From Cyclobacteriaceae bacterium (GTDB taxonomy: Bacteria; Bacteroidota; Bacteroidia; Cytophagales; Cyclobacteriaceae): a stretch of DNA of 21,949 nucleotides. The position numbers were made by a program, and so were the translations under genes. The notes below the pieces were generated by a model that saw only the letters and a program-made list of their open reading frames with translations, ran no database searches and had not been told where the DNA came from. The stretch spans positions 1 to 21,949 of the forward strand of contig JALOMY010000024.1 in the NCBI GenBank assembly GCA_025455225.1. The letters run 5' to 3'. Of the stretch, positions 1-6,852 are shown piece after piece. Each line of letters starts with the position of its first letter. The stretch's first letter is position 1.

Positions 1-293
1 CTGAAAAGCACTTCAAATTGATCCGGAACGAGTTCAAGACTTAATCCATAATCGAGCAAAGCAGAGTTGTAGTTATTCAGCTTTTCATGAACCCTGGCCC
101 GGGCTGTATAGGCATCGCTAAATCCAGGATTTTCCGCTATGGCCTTTGAAAAATAATCTCGTGCTTCCGGTAACCTTCCCTGGCTAAGTGCTTCTTGCCC
201 CAACTGATAATAGCGTTCTGCTGATTGCCTGGATTCCTGGGCAAATAGTGTCCCGCTAAGGACTATAGAATAAACTACCATCAACCACCGCAT
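1..293 (-). CDS. Exported TPR-repeat protein, N-terminal part (runs off the left edge)
   Basis: Read by hand on the minus strand: an open frame starts at the ATG at 293 and stays open for 97 codons to the window edge, so only the N-terminus is present. Residues 1-18 (MRWLMVVYSIVLSGTLFA) form a Sec signal peptide ending before Q-E. Residues of about 25-97 read as tetratricopeptide repeats: 'AERYYQLGQEALSQGRLPEA', then an 'NPGFSDAYTARA' type second repeat and 'LNNYNSALLDYGLSLEL' a third. TPR proteins bind other proteins; the partner cannot be seen here. It is transcribed away from the TetR-like gene across a 91-base gap. Signal peptide and TPR consensus are clear; the full-length domain layout is unknown. 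Confidence 0.8.
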   Translation of the reverse strand, partial: MRWLMVVYSIVLSGTLFAQESRQSAERYYQLGQEALSQGRLPEARDYFSKAIAENPGFSDAYTARARVHEKLNNYNSALLDYGLSLELVPDQFEVLF

Positions 294-384
294 ACCGAAC
301 CTGAATAAAATGATCCCTTACCCGAAGTAACAAATATTTATAAGGAAAATTCAAACACTTTATGGGTTAGTCTGTTAAGAAAGC

Positions 385-1059
385 ATGGAAAAAGCAAAGA
401 AATCAGGATCTAAGAAGACAAAATCTTTATCCGAAGAAAGTCTTATATCGGCCTATCAGGAATACCTTTTATTGAATGGTAAAAAGCCAACCACAGTTTA
501 TAAGTTTTGTAAGGACCTTGGCATTCAAGAAAATGATTTCTATAAAGTTGCGGGTTCCTTCGAAGCCCTTGAAAAGCACATTTGGGCCGGCTATATCCGT
601 GAAACCCTGACGATACTTGAAAGTGATTCCAGTTTTGAAGGTTTTTCTGCCCGAGAAAAACTGCTTTCATTCTATTTTACTTTAATGGAAAAGCTGAAGG
701 CTAACCGCAGCTTTGCTATGCTATTGCTCAATCGTCATGAAAGAATGACGGTAATGCCAAATTTTCTAAAAACATTCAAGCAACACTTTGAAGAAATCAT
801 TACCCGGATTCTGAGCGATGGCAAAGCAACCGGAGAGGTTGCCGAACGCCCTTACCTCGATAAGCGTTACCCTCAATTGTTATGGGTGCATATGTCGCTC
901 TTGCTTAATTACTGGAAAGAGGATGACAGTGCCGAATTTGAAAATACAGATGCCTTTATTGAAAAATCAGTGAACCTTGCGTTTAATCTGATCGGTAAAG
1001 GTGCAGTTGATTCCGCTATTGATTTCGCCAAATTTTTATACCAAAGCAAGACCCGTTAA
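385..1059 (+). CDS. TetR-like transcriptional regulator
   Basis: A 224-residue protein with a lysine/serine-rich start followed by a TetR-type helix-turn-helix at about residues 15-70: 'TTVYKFCKDLGIQENDFYKV' corresponds to the recognition helix region, and 'FEALEKHIW' to the helix after it. The rest is all helical and fits a ligand-binding/dimerisation domain of usual TetR length. The recognition helix matches the family consensus only loosely, so DNA binding is likely but the target is unknown. Its TAA stop shares one base with the ATG of the ABC1-kinase gene, so the two are almost certainly translated from one message. The regulator probably controls its own operon, which is an inference from layout. 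No strong Shine-Dalgarno precedes the ATG. Confidence 0.75.
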   Translation: MEKAKKSGSKKTKSLSEESLISAYQEYLLLNGKKPTTVYKFCKDLGIQENDFYKVAGSFEALEKHIWAGYIRETLTILESDSSFEGFSAREKLLSFYFTLMEKLKANRSFAMLLLNRHERMTVMPNFLKTFKQHFEEIITRILSDGKATGEVAERPYLDKRYPQLLWVHMSLLLNYWKEDDSAEFENTDAFIEKSVNLAFNLIGKGAVDSAIDFAKFLYQSKTR

Positions 1060-2390
1060 TGTCAGCGAATAAAAGTGTTAAAGAGTTTGATAAGATACCT
1101 GTAACGAAAGTTCAGAGAGCTTCAAAGTTCATAGCAACGGGTGCGAAGATAGGTACTAATTACCTTAAGCATTACAGTAAAAAACTGGTTAACCCTGAAA
1201 CCAGCCGGGCACAGCTTCATGAAGACAATGCGCGTGATATTTACAACTCGCTAAGTGAATTAAAGGGAAGTGCACTGAAGGTGGCTCAAATGCTGAGCAT
1301 GGATAAAAATCTTCTGCCCAGGGCCTATCAGCAAAAATTTGCCATGGCCCAGTACAGCGCGCCTCCTTTGTCGTTTCCGTTGGTCGTAAAGATTTTTCAT
1401 CAACATTTTGGCAAAGGTCCTGAGCAATTATTCGATACGTTTACACATAAAGCAGTCAATGCAGCTTCGATGGGTCAGGTACACCAGGCAACTTTAAATG
1501 GTAAGAAGCTGGCTGTCAAGATTCAATACCCGGGAATATCTGATAGCGTTCGGTCCGATCTGGCCATGGTCAAGCCGATTGCGTTGAGCATGTTTAATCT
1601 TAATCCGGCAGAGTATAACGAGTTTATTCAGGAGGTAGAGCAGCGGTTAATGGAAGAAACAGATTATAGACTCGAACTTAACCGTTCAATAGCGCTGTCG
1701 GAAAAATCGAGGCATATTAAGAACCTGGTGTTCCCAGTATATTATCCTGAATATTCAAGTGCTAAAATCCTTACCATGGATTGGCTCGAAGGTAAACCCC
1801 TGGGAGAGTTTCTGGGTAAACCTTTGCCTGAGGGTTTGGGGCAGAAATTGGGCCAGGCCCTTTGGGATTTTTACCATTTTCAAATGCATACCCTTAAAAC
1901 AGTACATGCCGATCCGCATCCGGGCAACTTCATCGTAACCCGGGATCATCAATTGGGTATTATTGACTTTGGTTGTGTTAAAGTAATTCCTGAAAGTTTT
2001 TATAAACTTTACTTTCGGTTACTCGACCGGGATTTACTAAACAATGCCAAAGAACTGGAAAAAGTATTTTATAAGCTTCATTTCATTTACCCGGATGATT
2101 CATCCGATGTTAAGGCATTCTTTATTCATATTTTTACTCAACTGGTTGAACTGCTAAGCAGGCCATTTGAAAAGGATCATTTTGATTTTTCAGATTCAAG
2201 CTATTTTAATTCCTTGTATGCTTTTGGTGAAAAACTTTCGAACTTAAAGGAGCTGCGTGAATCGAAGAAAGCAAGGGGGGTGAAAGACGCTTTGTATATA
2301 AACCGAACCTATTTCGGTTTGTACAACATCCTGCATGATATGAAAACTCATGTACAGGTGAATCCGGTTACCGCCCTAGGAAAAAGTTAA
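1059..2390 (+). CDS. ABC1/AarF/UbiB-family atypical protein kinase-like ATPase
   Basis: A 443-residue soluble member of the ABC1 (COQ8/ADCK, UbiB) family, whose members support isoprenoid-quinone synthesis or lipid homeostasis. Motifs in order: the KxGQ region, here K74-V-A-Q77 within 'KGSALKVAQMLSM'; the alanine-rich loop 'AASMGQVHQA' at about 135-144; the nucleotide-binding lysine K154 in 'LAVKIQYPG'; 'EETDYRLE' at about 199-206; the catalytic loop 'HADPHPGN' at 283-290; and the metal-binding 'DFG' at 303-305. The second-helix glycine of KxGQ is alanine. There is no C-terminal transmembrane pair of the E. coli UbiB type. The start overlaps the regulator stop by one base (TAATG). The last 23 bases overlap the convergent outer-membrane gene. 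The family is certain; the client lipid or quinone pathway is not shown by neighbours. Confidence 0.9.
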   Translation: MSANKSVKEFDKIPVTKVQRASKFIATGAKIGTNYLKHYSKKLVNPETSRAQLHEDNARDIYNSLSELKGSALKVAQMLSMDKNLLPRAYQQKFAMAQYSAPPLSFPLVVKIFHQHFGKGPEQLFDTFTHKAVNAASMGQVHQATLNGKKLAVKIQYPGISDSVRSDLAMVKPIALSMFNLNPAEYNEFIQEVEQRLMEETDYRLELNRSIALSEKSRHIKNLVFPVYYPEYSSAKILTMDWLEGKPLGEFLGKPLPEGLGQKLGQALWDFYHFQMHTLKTVHADPHPGNFIVTRDHQLGIIDFGCVKVIPESFYKLYFRLLDRDLLNNAKELEKVFYKLHFIYPDDSSDVKAFFIHIFTQLVELLSRPFEKDHFDFSDSSYFNSLYAFGEKLSNLKELRESKKARGVKDALYINRTYFGLYNILHDMKTHVQVNPVTALGKS

Positions 2391-3195
2391 ACCGGATCCG
2401 AATCAAAGTTTCAAGGCGCGGTTGTCCGGCTATGAATTTGGAAATATGAAGATAGGCTGATGTACGATCTCCAATCATTTTTCCTGCATCCATTCGTAAA
2501 AAAAGAAAATAGGTTGATTCGGAAAACGAATACAAGAATTCTGTGTTCAACGAGAACCAGGCATTAACATCGGTTACTGTTAATACGGCTGGCAGACTTA
2601 TTCCCAACACCTGAAGGTTGTCTTCCAGGTCGGGATCTTCAGGGTCTGGTAAACCATCACCACCTCCCAGGCTATTAAGCTGACCTGTGGAAAACTGAAA
2701 GTTAACCTGAGGATATAAAATAAGATTAGGGATTGCCTGAATATTAGCAACTATTCCAGGCTTATACACCCAGGCACCAACCCCACGGCCAAGCTGTTCA
2801 TTTCCAGTAGGGGCACTAACTTCCGCGTAAAAAGAAAGCCGGGTAAAGCCAAGTAAGTCCCGCGATTGGTAGGGTACCCCCACATAGGTAAATTTGAAAT
2901 CGCCAATACCGGTTGTGTTCTCATACCCGGCAAAATCACCCGTGAATATGGAATGAATTACAGGAACCGACATACCCATTACGTGTCGCTTGTTGGGTAA
3001 TCCATAATAAAATCCGGGCCGGAAGGAGAACGATTTATTTTCCGCTACATAATAATATGAATCAACATCAAGACTAACCCGGCTGTTCAGGGGTGCCGGA
3101 CTATACGGTTCAAGTTCATCCACAGGTGTTTGAGCCCAGGTATCTTGTTCACTAATAAGGAGAATAAGTGAAATGAACAGGCAGAGGATCTTCAT
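2368..3195 (-). CDS. Outer-membrane beta-barrel protein of unknown function
   Basis: A 275-residue exported protein. Residues 1-21 form a signal peptide (MKILCLFISLILLISEQDTWA). The mature part alternates hydrophobic/aromatic and polar residues ('SYYYVAENKSFSFRPGFYYG', 'LSFYAEVSAPTG', 'LYPQVNFQFSTG') and ends in aromatic-rich strands with 'IRIRFNFFLGR', as in outer-membrane barrels. The overall pattern, including 'SAPTGNEQLGRGVGAW', recalls the phenol-degradation MetA-like/transporter barrels, but I would not assign a substrate. An acidic insertion, 'DGLPDPEDPDLEDN', at about 180-193 probably forms a Ca2+-binding or surface loop. It has no T9SS sorting domain. Its stop lies inside the convergent ABC1-kinase gene. 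A -7-like box lies 18 bases upstream of the ATG. Confidence 0.75.
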   Translation of the reverse strand: MKILCLFISLILLISEQDTWAQTPVDELEPYSPAPLNSRVSLDVDSYYYVAENKSFSFRPGFYYGLPNKRHVMGMSVPVIHSIFTGDFAGYENTTGIGDFKFTYVGVPYQSRDLLGFTRLSFYAEVSAPTGNEQLGRGVGAWVYKPGIVANIQAIPNLILYPQVNFQFSTGQLNSLGGGDGLPDPEDPDLEDNLQVLGISLPAVLTVTDVNAWFSLNTEFLYSFSESTYFLFLRMDAGKMIGDRTSAYLHISKFIAGQPRLETLIRIRFNFFLGR

Positions 3196-3213
3196 TCAAT
3201 TAAATCTATGGCT

Positions 3214-3221
3214 TAAAGATA
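3214..3221 (-). promoter_or_regulatory. Possible -7 promoter box of the beta-barrel gene
   Basis: On the minus strand this reads TATCTTTA, seven of eight positions of the Bacteroidota -7 consensus TAnnTTTG. It ends 18 bases before the ATG at 3195, the same distance seen at other candidate promoters in this window. No convincing TTG lies at the expected 19-base spacing, so the call is weak. Confidence 0.3.
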
Positions 3222-3265
3222 CAACTCAAATCCAAAGTTCGATTTAAGGTATTTGTAACTATAAG

Positions 3266-3784
3266 TCATTTATGGGATAAGAGTTTAATAATTTTCCGGC
3301 TTCTCGAAATCAGCCCAGCAGACGCATGCGGTAGTTGCTCTTCAATAGCAAGAAGCAATTCACGTTTCAATTCAGGAATCTTTAGTGCAATATGTGCAGC
3401 AACCGTCATTGCAAAAACACGAACGGCAATGGGCTCTTTTACATTTTGAAGTAAATCAAGGCAAAGAGTGTAGGTTTCACTTATTGCATTTTTTGGTATA
3501 GTTACAAATTGAAACATTCTCAAGGTATTTCGCTTGACAGCATTGGGTAAACCGGGTGATTTTAGCTTCTTAAGTAATTTTTTGAAATATGGATCTAACA
3601 GTTGCGGGTGTTGTTCAACACATAAATTTAAAGGCCAGGATGCGCGTTGGCTGATGAGATAGGATTCATCCATGAAAAGATTGAACAATTCATTGAAACG
3701 TTCAGGGCTGTTGGAAATATATCCCTGAATGCGGGCAGCTTGCTTTTTTGAATGTTCTTTGAGCAGTGCTTGCCGTATATCCAT
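3266..3784 (-). CDS. Helical HEAT-like repeat protein, unknown function
   Basis: A 172-residue cytoplasmic protein without signal peptide or membrane segment. It is predicted all helical, with paired amphipathic helices such as 'PERFNELFNLFMDESYLISQ', 'PQLLDPYFKKLLKKLKS', 'AVKRNTLRMFQFVTIP' and 'AVRVFAMTVAAHIALKIPEL', the layout of HEAT/ARM-like scaffolds. The tryptophan-containing 'SQRASWPLNLCVEQHPQLL' resembles a motif seen in conserved hypothetical proteins of this phylum. No catalytic residues stand out. The 45-residue gene lies only 25 bases upstream on the same strand, so the two may share a transcript. The ATG at 3784 is the first in frame after that gene. A protein-protein scaffold role is inferred from fold only. 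Confidence 0.7.
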   Translation of the reverse strand: MDIRQALLKEHSKKQAARIQGYISNSPERFNELFNLFMDESYLISQRASWPLNLCVEQHPQLLDPYFKKLLKKLKSPGLPNAVKRNTLRMFQFVTIPKNAISETYTLCLDLLQNVKEPIAVRVFAMTVAAHIALKIPELKRELLLAIEEQLPHASAGLISRSRKIIKLLSHK

Positions 3785-3809
3785 GCTTACACAATTAGAA
3801 ATGGAATTA

Positions 3810-3947
3810 TTAAGCCTGTGAAGTTAATTTTATTTTACGCTTCCTGATTTCTTTCATTAGCGAATCAGGTATCTCCCTGCATCTGCAATGCTTATAATGC
3901 TCAACATGCCAGGTGATGCGCTGCTCAAGTGTTGGTCGATCCGGCAT
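3810..3947 (-). CDS. Small 45-residue basic protein with a HCxC motif
   Basis: Found by reading the minus strand by hand; shorter than a usual ORF cutoff. The frame ATG (3947) to TAA (3810) encodes a 45-residue protein: it starts MPDRPTLEQRITWHVEHYKH, continues C-R-C-R-E-I-P, and ends in a lysine/arginine-rich tail. I recall short conserved hypothetical proteins of Bacteroidota opening with 'TLEQRI.WH..H...C.CR.IP', which makes this more than a chance frame, but I cannot verify that here. Histidines at 14, 17 and 20 with cysteines at 21 and 23 could bind a metal. It lies 25 bases upstream of the HEAT-like gene on the same strand. The overlapping plus-strand frame looks random in composition. 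Function unknown. Confidence 0.6.
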   Translation of the reverse strand: MPDRPTLEQRITWHVEHYKHCRCREIPDSLMKEIRKRKIKLTSQA

Positions 3948-4097
3948 TTTATGTTTTTGATGCCATTCCCTGTTCAATTTCATACTTGAAAATGTACGAT
4001 AAAGGCTGTTTAAACAATGATCAACATCATTTATCCGATTTGATTATTCTCACCTTGTATTGTTCTAATAGAAGAAAATTTACCATATATTTTAACT

Positions 4098-4529
4098 ATG
4101 AATTATGGCGTTTGGATTGATACAACATCAGCCCGAATTGTTCAGTGGGATGGCCAACAGGCGTCCTTAAAGACAATTCATTCCGGAATAACCCGAAAAC
4201 CCAAATGGGAGGGGGAAACCACTAAAAAAGTAAAACGCGGAAAGGGATTTGATTATGAAAGTAAGCAACAACATCATTTTCAATCAGAACTAAATAAATT
4301 TTTGAAAGTAATTTCTGAAGAAATCAGGGCTGGTGATTTTCTATACATTATTGGTCCTTCTCAAACCAAATTTTTATTAGAAAATATGATATTGAAAGAA
4401 CCCCGCTTAATGCCCCGAATTGAAAAAGTTGAATCTTGCAGTGATCTAACTGACCATCAACTGATCAGCAGGGTTTCTAAATATTTTCGAGCAAAAAGTG
4501 TTGAACAACATGAATTTAAAAGCAGATAA
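4098..4529 (+). CDS. Small eRF1-like / host-attachment-like protein
   Basis: A 143-residue soluble protein starting 'MNYGVWIDTTSARIV'. This start, together with 'FYD/KFLKVISEEIRAGDFLY'-like helix, the strand 'FLYIIGPSQTKFLLENMI' and the end 'MTDHQ-like LTDHQLISRVSKYF', matches the layout of short proteins annotated as host attachment or translational-machinery proteins, related to the N-terminal or central RNase-H-like fold of release factor eRF1. In those relatives a 'FGPGEAK' motif is typical; here it is 'IGPSQTK' at about 105-111. The middle (residues 33-60) is lysine-rich and polar. No partner gene is obvious: the divergent 45-residue gene lies upstream and a CotH-like gene follows after 62 bases. 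The family call rests on pattern memory, so function is tentative. Confidence 0.55.
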   Translation: MNYGVWIDTTSARIVQWDGQQASLKTIHSGITRKPKWEGETTKKVKRGKGFDYESKQQHHFQSELNKFLKVISEEIRAGDFLYIIGPSQTKFLLENMILKEPRLMPRIEKVESCSDLTDHQLISRVSKYFRAKSVEQHEFKSR

Positions 4530-4591
4530 CTTAAGTTTTTTGAATAAATTCAAAGTTGGGTTAAGTAAATTGCCGTGTTTTTATTCGAGAG

Positions 4592-6241
4592 ATGAAAAGT
4601 TATTCAACTAAATCTTTACTAGTATTATTGGTTGTTTTTTGGATCCAGTATTCGCTCCCGGGTTTTGGCCAGGTAACTTTCACTTCCTCCAATCTCCCCA
4701 TAATTGTAATCAATACCAACGGACAAACTATTGTTGATGATCCAAAGATTGTTGCCGATATGGGTATTATTGATAATGGAGCAGGTGTACGCAATAACCT
4801 GACCGATCCTTTCAATAATTATTCCGGCAAGATTGGAATTGAAATACGTGGGTCAAGTTCACAATCGTTTCCGAAAAAGCAATATGGCATTGAGTTACGC
4901 GATGCTGCCGGTAATGATGTTGATGCTCCTTTACTTGGAATGCCCTCTGAAGAAGATTGGGTATTATTTGCACCGTACAATGACAAGAGCCTTATGCGTG
5001 ATGTGCTGGCGTATAAATTAGGACGTGACCAGGGACGTTATGCCCCTCGTACACGTTTTTGCGAACTGGTACTTAATAATGAATACATGGGTGTTTATGT
5101 ACTGATTGAAAAAATAAAGCGGGATAATAATCGTGTAGACATAAATAAACTTGATCCGGATGAGATAAGTGGAAACAGTCTTACAGGTGGTTATATTTTT
5201 AAAATCGATAAATCAACCGGAGGCGGTGGTGACGGATGGGTCTCCGAATATCCTCCTCCCAACCGGAGTGACAATCAAACTATTTTTTTTCAATATGAAG
5301 TTCCCGACCAGGATGAAATCGTAACCCAGCAAAAGAATTACATCCGGAATTACGTCAATGAATTCGAAATAACGCTCAAGGGTTCAAATTATAATCATCC
5401 GGAATTAGGCTATGCCAAATATATCGATAGGGATTCCTTTATCGATTATTGGATCGTAAACGAGGTTAGTAAAAATGTAGATGCCTACAGGCTGAGCACA
5501 TTCATGCATAAACAGCGTGATTCGGATGGTGGAAAACTTTACATGGGTCCGATCTGGGATTTCAACCTCGGTTTCGGAAATGCCAATTACTGTACCAATG
5601 GAAACCCGGAAGGGTTTGTAACTGAGTTCAATACCATTTGTCCGCAGGATTGGTGGTTGATTCCCTTTTGGTGGAGCCGTTTAATGGATGATGTTATGTT
5701 CAGGCAGCGCCTGTCGCAGCGATGGAATGAACTTCGTGCCACCAAATACCAGACCTCCACAATACACAATTACATTGATTCGGTTTACCAGGTTTTAAAC
5801 CAGGAAGCCCAGCAACGAAACTTTCAGCGCTGGCCTGTATTGGGAGAGTACGTATGGCCCAATTATTTTGTTGGTGCAACCTATCTCGAAGAAGTAAGTT
5901 GGCTGAAGGAATGGATTCGGTTACGCATGGAATGGCTGGATCTTCAAATCCCTGAAATTACTTCAGCTGAAAGCAAACAATTAATTTCAAGACTGGAAGT
6001 ATTTCCGATTCCAGCTGTTGATAAACTATATGTTCAGGTTGCATCCCTTCGTGACGAATCCTTGACGTTCATGATTCGAAACAGCATGGGTCAATCTGTT
6101 TTAATAGAACAACGAAACCAGTCAACAGATGTAATCGACCACGATATAGATATTCGAAGTTTGAATGCTGGAATCTATTTCCTCACTATCCTGACTTCTT
6201 CAGGTAATTATCAAACAAGGAAATTTATTAAGTCTGATTAG
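4592..6241 (+). CDS. Exported CotH kinase-like protein with T9SS type A sorting domain
   Basis: A 549-residue secreted protein. Residues 1-27 are a signal peptide ending in 'PGFGQ'. The CotH protein-kinase-like domain covers about 35-455: 'IEIRGSSSQSFPKKQYGIEL' (82-101, with the probable nucleotide-contacting K96), 'LLGMPSEEDWVLFAPYNDKS' (114-133), 'RDVLAYKLGR' (136-145), 'GVYVLIEKIKR' (167-177) and the metal-binding aspartate D323 in 'GPIWDFNLGFGN'. Residues of about 468-549 form a T9SS type A C-terminal domain, beginning 'LEVFPIPAVDKLYV' and containing 'LNAGIYFLTILTSSGN' near the end. CotH enzymes phosphorylate proteins outside the cytoplasm, for example spore-coat proteins in Bacillus. Export through the type IX system to the surface is expected; the substrate is unknown. 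The stop lies four bases from the convergent gene. Confidence 0.9.
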   Translation: MKSYSTKSLLVLLVVFWIQYSLPGFGQVTFTSSNLPIIVINTNGQTIVDDPKIVADMGIIDNGAGVRNNLTDPFNNYSGKIGIEIRGSSSQSFPKKQYGIELRDAAGNDVDAPLLGMPSEEDWVLFAPYNDKSLMRDVLAYKLGRDQGRYAPRTRFCELVLNNEYMGVYVLIEKIKRDNNRVDINKLDPDEISGNSLTGGYIFKIDKSTGGGGDGWVSEYPPPNRSDNQTIFFQYEVPDQDEIVTQQKNYIRNYVNEFEITLKGSNYNHPELGYAKYIDRDSFIDYWIVNEVSKNVDAYRLSTFMHKQRDSDGGKLYMGPIWDFNLGFGNANYCTNGNPEGFVTEFNTICPQDWWLIPFWWSRLMDDVMFRQRLSQRWNELRATKYQTSTIHNYIDSVYQVLNQEAQQRNFQRWPVLGEYVWPNYFVGATYLEEVSWLKEWIRLRMEWLDLQIPEITSAESKQLISRLEVFPIPAVDKLYVQVASLRDESLTFMIRNSMGQSVLIEQRNQSTDVIDHDIDIRSLNAGIYFLTILTSSGNYQTRKFIKSD

Positions 6242-6245
6242 AGGA

Positions 6246-6587
6246 TCAGGCACTTTTCTTATAGTGCTTTCGGTTGGCCTCCCATGCAGACATCTGGCTG
6301 ACAAGTTCCTTTTCTTGGGGAGTCAACGTAATAGTCTTGTTGTTTTTCTCCGCATCCTGGTATTTCTCAATGCTGGGGTAAAATTGCAACCGGTATCTGA
6401 ATACCGTCTTGCTTCCGATAGCTTTTTTTAAGTCGCGTAATGTTGCACGGTCATCAATCCAGAACAAACTCAGCGATTCACTTTCTGAAGCACCTGGCAT
6501 GATTGGAAACCGTGAACTCTCAATATTCTTCTGAACTTCTTCCTTAAAACCGGGTTTTCCGGAGATATATACAGTAATCCATTCCAT
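6246..6587 (-). CDS. Conserved hypothetical protein, 113 residues
   Basis: A 113-residue protein, starting 'MEWITVYISGKPGFKEEVQK' and ending in a basic 'ANRKHYKKSA' tail. It has no signal peptide, membrane segment or motif I can name; a beta strand followed by helix and 'LSLFWIDDRATLRDLKKAIG' suggests a small alpha/beta fold. I do not recognise the family. A longer frame begins at a GTG at 6608, but the ATG at 6587 is preceded by AAAGGA eight bases upstream, and a -7-like box (TAATATTG on the minus strand, 6615-6622) would place the RNA start close to 6609, so I prefer the shorter form. It converges on the CotH-like gene with a 4-base gap. Confidence 0.65.
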   Translation of the reverse strand: MEWITVYISGKPGFKEEVQKNIESSRFPIMPGASESESLSLFWIDDRATLRDLKKAIGSKTVFRYRLQFYPSIEKYQDAEKNNKTITLTPQEKELVSQMSAWEANRKHYKKSA

Positions 6588-6608
6588 AAAAAAAATTCCT
6601 TTCTTCAC

Positions 6609-6852
6609 TGTTTACAATATTAACTATGGTTGGGGTGGTTCGCAGTAACTGTTTATTTGTACCCGATACCTTCCTAAAAAATAATTTAAATGTTACTGTT
6701 CTCAGTTTTGTTTGGTTAAATCCATCCAAAACAAGAATAATAACGGAAGTGAAGCAAATTGGTTCAGTTAAATAGGCATTCTTTTATTTGAAACGTTTTC
6801 GTAGAAGATATACAGACTATTCTAAATCTAACTGATCCATTATCTTGGTGTT
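6609..6852. other. Divergent intergenic region with a hairpin and a distant inverted repeat
   Basis: Between the 113-residue gene (-) and the cardiolipin synthase gene (+). It holds a stem of TTGTTTGG (6708-6715) and CCAAAACAA (6726-6734) with one bulged base and a 10-base loop, and a 7-base inverted pair CAGTAAC (6643-6649) and GTTACTG (6692-6698). I could not place a convincing promoter for the plus-strand gene. No coding frame here looks real. Confidence 0.4.

Noticed and set aside
3929..4120. A 63-residue plus-strand open frame in the gap before the eRF1-like gene
   Set aside because: It overlaps both the 45-residue minus-strand gene and the start of the eRF1-like gene, and its composition looks random, without a domain or a ribosome site.
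6588..6608. A GTG start at 6608 for the 113-residue gene
   Set aside because: The seven added residues contain the AAAGGA that serves the ATG at 6587, and a -7-like box would put the RNA start at about 6609.
6643..6698. The 7-base inverted pair CAGTAAC / GTTACTG as a regulatory site
   Set aside because: The arms are short and 42 bases apart, which is expected by chance in a region of this size.
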